The notes under the pieces: model-generated
What the model saw: only the letters and a program-made list of their open reading frames with translations
What the model was told of the DNA's origin: nothing
Database searches by the model: none
Shown: positions 60,057-64,000 of the stretch, piece by piece
How positions within the stretch are numbered: the stretch's first letter is position 1
How the letters are laid out: each line of letters starts with the position of its first letter
Origin: Rhodoblastus sp963710275
GTDB taxonomy: Bacteria; Pseudomonadota; Alphaproteobacteria; Rhizobiales; Beijerinckiaceae
DNA: 64,000 nucleotides
Reading direction: 5' to 3'
Assembly: GCA_963710275.1 (NCBI GenBank)
Contig: CAVPZS010000008.1
Coordinates: 620,001 to 684,000, forward strand
Position numbers and translations under genes: made by a program

Positions 60057-62146
60057 ATGCGGCCCTCGCTTCTCGATCCCCTCTTCGCCGAGGCCAGCGC
60101 CCTGCCCGGCGTCGGCCCCAAGACCGGCAAACTGTTCGACCGGCTGCTCGGCGACGGCGCTCCGGCGCGCGTACTCGACATCCTGCTGCACCTGCCGGTT
60201 TCCAGCATCGACCGCCGCAACCGCCCGAAGATCGCGCAGGCTCCCATCGGCGCGGTCTCGACCATCGAAGCGCGCGTGACGGAACATCGGCCCTCCTCGC
60301 GGAAAAGGCCCTTATCGGGTGCTGGTCGAGGACGAAACCGGCGACATGTCGCTGGTGTTCTTCCGCGCCAACCAGGCCTGGGTCGAAAAAGCCCTGCCGC
60401 TCGGCGCCACGCGCTGGGTTTCGGGCCTGGTCGAAATGTTCGATTTTTACAAGCAGATGGTCCATCCCGACCGCATCGTCGACGAAGCCGGGCTGGCCGC
60501 CCTGCCCCCGGTCGAGCCGGTCTATGGCCTGACCGAAGGGCTGTTCCAGCGCGTCGCGGCGAAAGCCGCAGCCGCCGCCCTCGCCCGCCTGCCGAAACTT
60601 GCCCGAATGGCTGGAGGAGCGCAGCCTGCGCGCCAGCCATTGGGAAAGTTTCGCCGACAGCCTGACAAAACTCCACCATCCGCAGCAGCCGCAGGACCTC
60701 GCCTTGGAAGGCCGATCCTGGACGCGGCTGGCTTATGACGAATTGCTGTCGCACCAGCTCGCGTTGCGGCTGGTGCGCGCCAAGATGCAGACCATCCGCG
60801 GCCGCTCCCAGAAGGGCGACGGCCATCTGGCGGCGAAAATCCTGGGCGCCCTGCCCTTCGAACTCACCGGCGACCAGAAGATCGCCGTAGCGGAAATTTC
60901 CGCCGATCTTTCCAGCGACAAGCGCATGTTGCGGCTGCTGCAGGGCGACGTCGGCTCCGGCAAGACCATTGTCGCGCTTCTGGCCATGGCGCAGGCGATC
61001 GAGAGCGGCCGCCAGGCGGCGCTGATGGCGCCGACCGAAATCCTGGCCCGCCAGCATTACGCCACCATAAAACCGCTGGCCGAGTCCGCCGGCCTGACCG
61101 TGGCGCTGATCACCGGCCGCGACAAGGCGTCCGAACGCCGCGCGACGCTGGAAAAGCTCGCCAGCGGCGCGATCGACATCGCCATCGGCACCCATGCGCT
61201 GGTGCAGGACGAGATCGCCTTCGCCGACCTGGGGCTGGCGGTGATCGACGAGCAGCATCGCTTCGGCGTGCATCAGCGCCTGACGCTCGCCGACAAGGGC
61301 CGCGGCGTCGACGTGCTGGCGATGACCGCGACGCCCATTCCGCGCACCCTGGCGCTGGCCTTTTTCGGCGACATGGAGCTTTCCTCCCTGCGCGAAAAGC
61401 CGCCGGGTCGCCAGCCGATCGACACGCGCGTCGTCAACGCCGAGCGCATCGACGAAGTGGTGGCCGGACTGGGCCGCGCCATCAAGGCGGGGGCGCGGGT
61501 CTATTGGGTCTGCCCGCTGGTCGAGGGCAGCGAGGACAGCGACCTCGCGGCGGCGGAGGACCGCGCCGAGGATTTGCGCAAATTCTTCGGCGACGCGGTG
61601 GGTCTCGTCCATGGCCAGATGAAGGGCCGCGACAAGGATGAGGCCATGGAGGCTTTCGCCACGGGCGAAACGAAAATCCTCGTGGCCACCACGGTGATCG
61701 AGGTCGGCGTCAACGTGCCCGAGGCGACCATCATGGTGATCGAGCACGCCGAACGTTTCGGCCTGTCGCAACTCCACCAGCTGCGCGGCCGGGTCGGGCG
61801 CGGCTCGGCGAAATCCTCCTGCATTCTGCTCTACGCCGGGCCGCTCGGCGAGACCGCGCGCGCCCGGCTGGAAATTCTGCGCGAGACCGAGGACGGGTTC
61901 CGCATCGCCGAGGAGGATTTGCGCCTGCGCGGCGAAGGGGAGGTTCTGGGCGCCCGCCAGTCCGGGGCGCCGGGGTTCAGGATCGCAAGGCTCGACATCC
62001 ACGCCACCCTGCTGCGCGCCGCCCGCGACGAGGCCGAGCGCGCCCTGGCTGAAGACCCCGACCTCGACGGCCCGCGCAAGGACCTGCGGATATTGCTCTA
62101 TCTGTTCGAGCGTGAATCCGCCTTGCGGCTGCTGCGCGCCGGCTGA
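60057..62146 (+). CDS. recG: ATP-dependent DNA helicase RecG, two frameshifts
   Basis: About 696 residues. The N-terminal wedge domain begins LLDPLFAEASALPGVGPKTG, with LLHLPVSSIDRR. The motor has LQGDVGSGKTIVALLAMAQA, APTEILARQHY, DEQHRFGVHQRLTL, TATPIPRTLALAFFGDMELS and HQLRGRVGRGSAKSSCILLY. The end is ESALRLLRAG. RecG remodels stalled forks and branched DNA. Indels near 60295 and 60600 break the wedge region. It is divergent from the carbamoyltransferase gene. Confidence 0.94.
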
Positions 62147-62255
62147 GCCTTGCGGGCGCGATCCTCGACGGGCTCAGCGAGATCGTGGGCTGGACTTGAC
62201 CGCGACGCGGCATGGTCCGATTGTCCGCTGGAGATTGAATTTCGCGAGGCCCGCC

Positions 62256-62618
62256 ATGCGCATGTTTTTCCTGGCCCCGCCGCCGGCCTTGTCGCTGGCG
62301 CTGTTGTTGGCCCTTGCCGGCTGCAACGCCAACCGCGCGTCGCCGGAAGTGATGATCCCCCCTCTACCGCCGCAGACTTCGCTGCGGGTGACGCCGCCGG
62401 GCGCGCAACTGCCGCAGGGCGGCGGCTGCGCCGCGGACATCGCGCGGTTCCGCGCGATCCAGGACAACGATCTCTCCATGGGCCACGTCAACCCTGACGT
62501 CTACAAGCAAATCCAGGGCGACCTGGCCGAGGCGGACCACGCGTGCTCGGAGGGCGACAATCTGCGCGCCGAGGGATTGCTCAGGGCCACCAAGACCCGC
62601 CACGGCTATCCGGCCTAG
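62256..62618 (+). CDS. Small lipoprotein of unknown function
   Basis: 120 residues from ATG 62256. Residues 1-22 form a signal peptide ending in the lipobox L-A-G-C (Cys23), so the mature protein should be lipid-anchored. The mature part is Pro-rich then helical, with GGGCAADIARFRAIQDNDL and a second Cys in DHACSEGDN. It follows recG by 109 bases. Its last codons overlap the end of the convergent MFS gene by 4 bases. Confidence 0.75.
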   Translation: MRMFFLAPPPALSLALLLALAGCNANRASPEVMIPPLPPQTSLRVTPPGAQLPQGGGCAADIARFRAIQDNDLSMGHVNPDVYKQIQGDLAEADHACSEGDNLRAEGLLRATKTRHGYPA

Positions 62619-63931
62619 GTCTTCAGCGGCCTGCCGGCGGTTTCCGGCGCCGCCCTCGTCGCAGCGAGGCTGACGAGCGCGAGCGCAATCAGGTAGAGCG
62701 AAATCGGCCAGGCGGCGCCGTTGGTCCAGGCGAGCAAACTCGCGGCGGCGAAGGGCGTGAGGCCGCCGCTGATCGCCGCGCCGACCTGGAAACCGAGCGA
62801 GGCGCCGCTATAGCGCAGCCGCCCGGCGAAAAGTTCGGCATACCATGGCGCGCCGACGCCGAACCCGATCATCTGCCCGAAGGTGATCGCGACGACGATC
62901 GCTGAAGTGACGGCGAGCGCGTCCTTCGTGTCCAGCAGCCAGAACAGCGGAAAGGCGAAGGCGATTTCGAACAGGCAGCTGAAGGTGAACATCGCCTTGC
63001 GGCCGATCCTGTCCGACAGCCAGCCGAACGCGGGTATCGCGAACAGCGCCACGATGGACGACAGCATCAGGGCGTTGAGGATCACGCCGCGCGAAAGCCC
63101 GAGGTTTTTCGTGACATAGCTGATGGAAAATATCCCGGCGACGGCGACGTAGCCGATCTCGGAAAGCTTGAGTCCGACGGCGATCAAAAAGGGCCGGCGC
63201 TGGGCGGTCACGACCTCGACCAGAGGCGCGCGCGCCGTCTCGCCCCGCGCTTCAATCGCGCGGAAGACGGGCGTCTCCTCCAGCCGCAGGCGGATATAGA
63301 AGCCGACGCCGGTCATGAAGATGCTGAGAAGGAAGGGAACACGCCAGCCCCAGGCCAGGAACTGCGCCTCGGGCATTTGCGAGGCCAGCGCCAGCGCGGC
63401 GATGGCGGCGAGATTGCCCAGCGGATAGCCCAGTTGCACCAGCGCGCCGAGCAAGCCGCGATTTTGCGCCGGCGCGTTCTCGACCACCATGAGCACGGCG
63501 CCGCCCCACTCGCCGCCGATGCCGATGCCTTGCAACAGGCGCAGCAACACCAGGAGAACAGGCGCGAGCAGGCCGATCTGGTCATAGGTCGGCAGCAGGC
63601 CGATGCAAAAGGTCCCGAGCCCCATGATGACAATGGTCACCGCGAGCATGGCCTTGCGCCCGACCCGGTCGCCGAAATGCCCGAAAATCGCGGCGCCGAA
63701 AGGCCGCGCCAGCAACCCGACGCCATAGGCGCCGAAGGCGGCGATCACGCCCAGCGCCGGATCGGACAGCGGAAAGAACAGCTTGTTGAAGACCAGCGCG
63801 CTGCAGGCGCCATAAAGCAGGAAATCATACCATTCGGCCGCCGTGCCGATGATGCTCGAAACCACCACCCGTGTAATCGCGGGGTTCGATTCGGCCCGGC
63901 TTCGCAAGATGGGCGCCGACGCAATACTCAT
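62615..63931 (-). CDS. MFS transporter, metabolite:H+ symporter family
   Basis: 438 residues from ATG 63931 with about 12 membrane helices. The family signature is GTAAEWYDFLLYGACSALVF, the loop 2-3 motif GHFGDRVGRKAMLAV, the helix 5 region LLQGIGIGGEWGGAVLMVVE, and the second-half loop GWLSDRIGRKAMF. This is the KgtP/ProP/ShiA-like branch, which imports dicarboxylates, osmolytes or aromatic acids with protons. The substrate is not evident. GGGGATCTC precedes the start. Confidence 0.9.
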   Translation of the reverse strand: MSIASAPILRSRAESNPAITRVVVSSIIGTAAEWYDFLLYGACSALVFNKLFFPLSDPALGVIAAFGAYGVGLLARPFGAAIFGHFGDRVGRKAMLAVTIVIMGLGTFCIGLLPTYDQIGLLAPVLLVLLRLLQGIGIGGEWGGAVLMVVENAPAQNRGLLGALVQLGYPLGNLAAIAALALASQMPEAQFLAWGWRVPFLLSIFMTGVGFYIRLRLEETPVFRAIEARGETARAPLVEVVTAQRRPFLIAVGLKLSEIGYVAVAGIFSISYVTKNLGLSRGVILNALMLSSIVALFAIPAFGWLSDRIGRKAMFTFSCLFEIAFAFPLFWLLDTKDALAVTSAIVVAITFGQMIGFGVGAPWYAELFAGRLRYSGASLGFQVGAAISGGLTPFAAASLLAWTNGAAWPISLYLIALALVSLAATRAAPETAGRPLKT

Positions 63932-64000
63932 GAGATCCCCCTCGACAAGCACAATCGCGCAGAACTCGACCTAGGCTGAAATTTCCTTGCAAAGGTAAAG

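Noticed and set aside
58400..62002. 1200-codon open frame on the minus strand
   Set aside because: Only its last 500 codons (the carbamoyltransferase) are real; the first 690 or so lie antisense to recG and have no recognisable sequence.

Overview
The window is chromosomal DNA of high G+C content from an alphaproteobacterium of the order Hyphomicrobiales (Rhizobiales). The main evidence is gene order. Read on the minus strand, it runs tig, clpP, clpX, lon, HU gene, tRNA-Val, tRNA-Asp, a 14-gene nuo operon (nuoA to nuoN), birA, an RNase J gene, methylmalonyl-CoA epimerase and a DUF1467 gene, which is the usual rhizobial core arrangement. The protein families also fit (IalB, FixLJ-like pair, DUF2778, SdhE next to Mfd). 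A Beijerinckiaceae/Methylocystaceae-like host is plausible but not proven.

Layout. 1-2.5 kb: the end of a heme A synthase gene, then remnants of two insertion sequences (IS481 and IS701 types); the IS701 transposase reads in frame from a thioesterase gene. 2.5-5.7 kb: DUF1467, epimerase, RNase J and biotin ligase. 5.7-21.1 kb: the complete complex I operon, which also carries two extra coupled genes, a secreted DUF2059 protein between nuoC and nuoD and a 74-residue two-helix membrane protein between nuoD and nuoE. 21.1-31.1 kb: carbonic anhydrase, three tRNAs, a periplasmic ClpP-like protein and the HU/Lon/ClpXP/trigger factor proteostasis block. 31.2-43.0 kb: mixed genes including a copper-ligand-poor multicopper oxidase relative, a CDGSH protein, NAD(P)H-hydrate repair, a CitE/malyl-CoA lyase relative, HspQ, IalB, a peptide-binding protein, a PAS protein, a patatin and an FMN reductase. 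43.2-48.1 kb: a large FixL-like multi-PAS kinase coupled to a FixJ-like regulator. 48.5-62.1 kb: mfd-sdhE and recG, separated by a 7.3 kb block with a DUF2778 cell-wall enzyme, an NMT1/THI5-type ABC importer and a carbamoyltransferase. 62.2-64 kb: a lipoprotein and an MFS transporter.

A quality warning applies throughout. About 18 genes, many of them normally essential (nuoB, nuoD, nuoF, nuoG, clpX, clpP, tig, recG, birA), are broken by small indels, often next to short G/C runs, although protein similarity continues smoothly in the next frame. These look like sequencing or assembly errors rather than pseudogenes, so coordinates are given for the whole reconstructed genes.

The most interesting points are the PAS array with a 381-bp repeat period and possible heme ligands in its last PAS domain, the two unassigned genes inside the nuo operon, a family of hairpin-rich spacers, and the copper-less oxidase relative. 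No prophage, CRISPR array, secondary-metabolite cluster or defence island was recognised.
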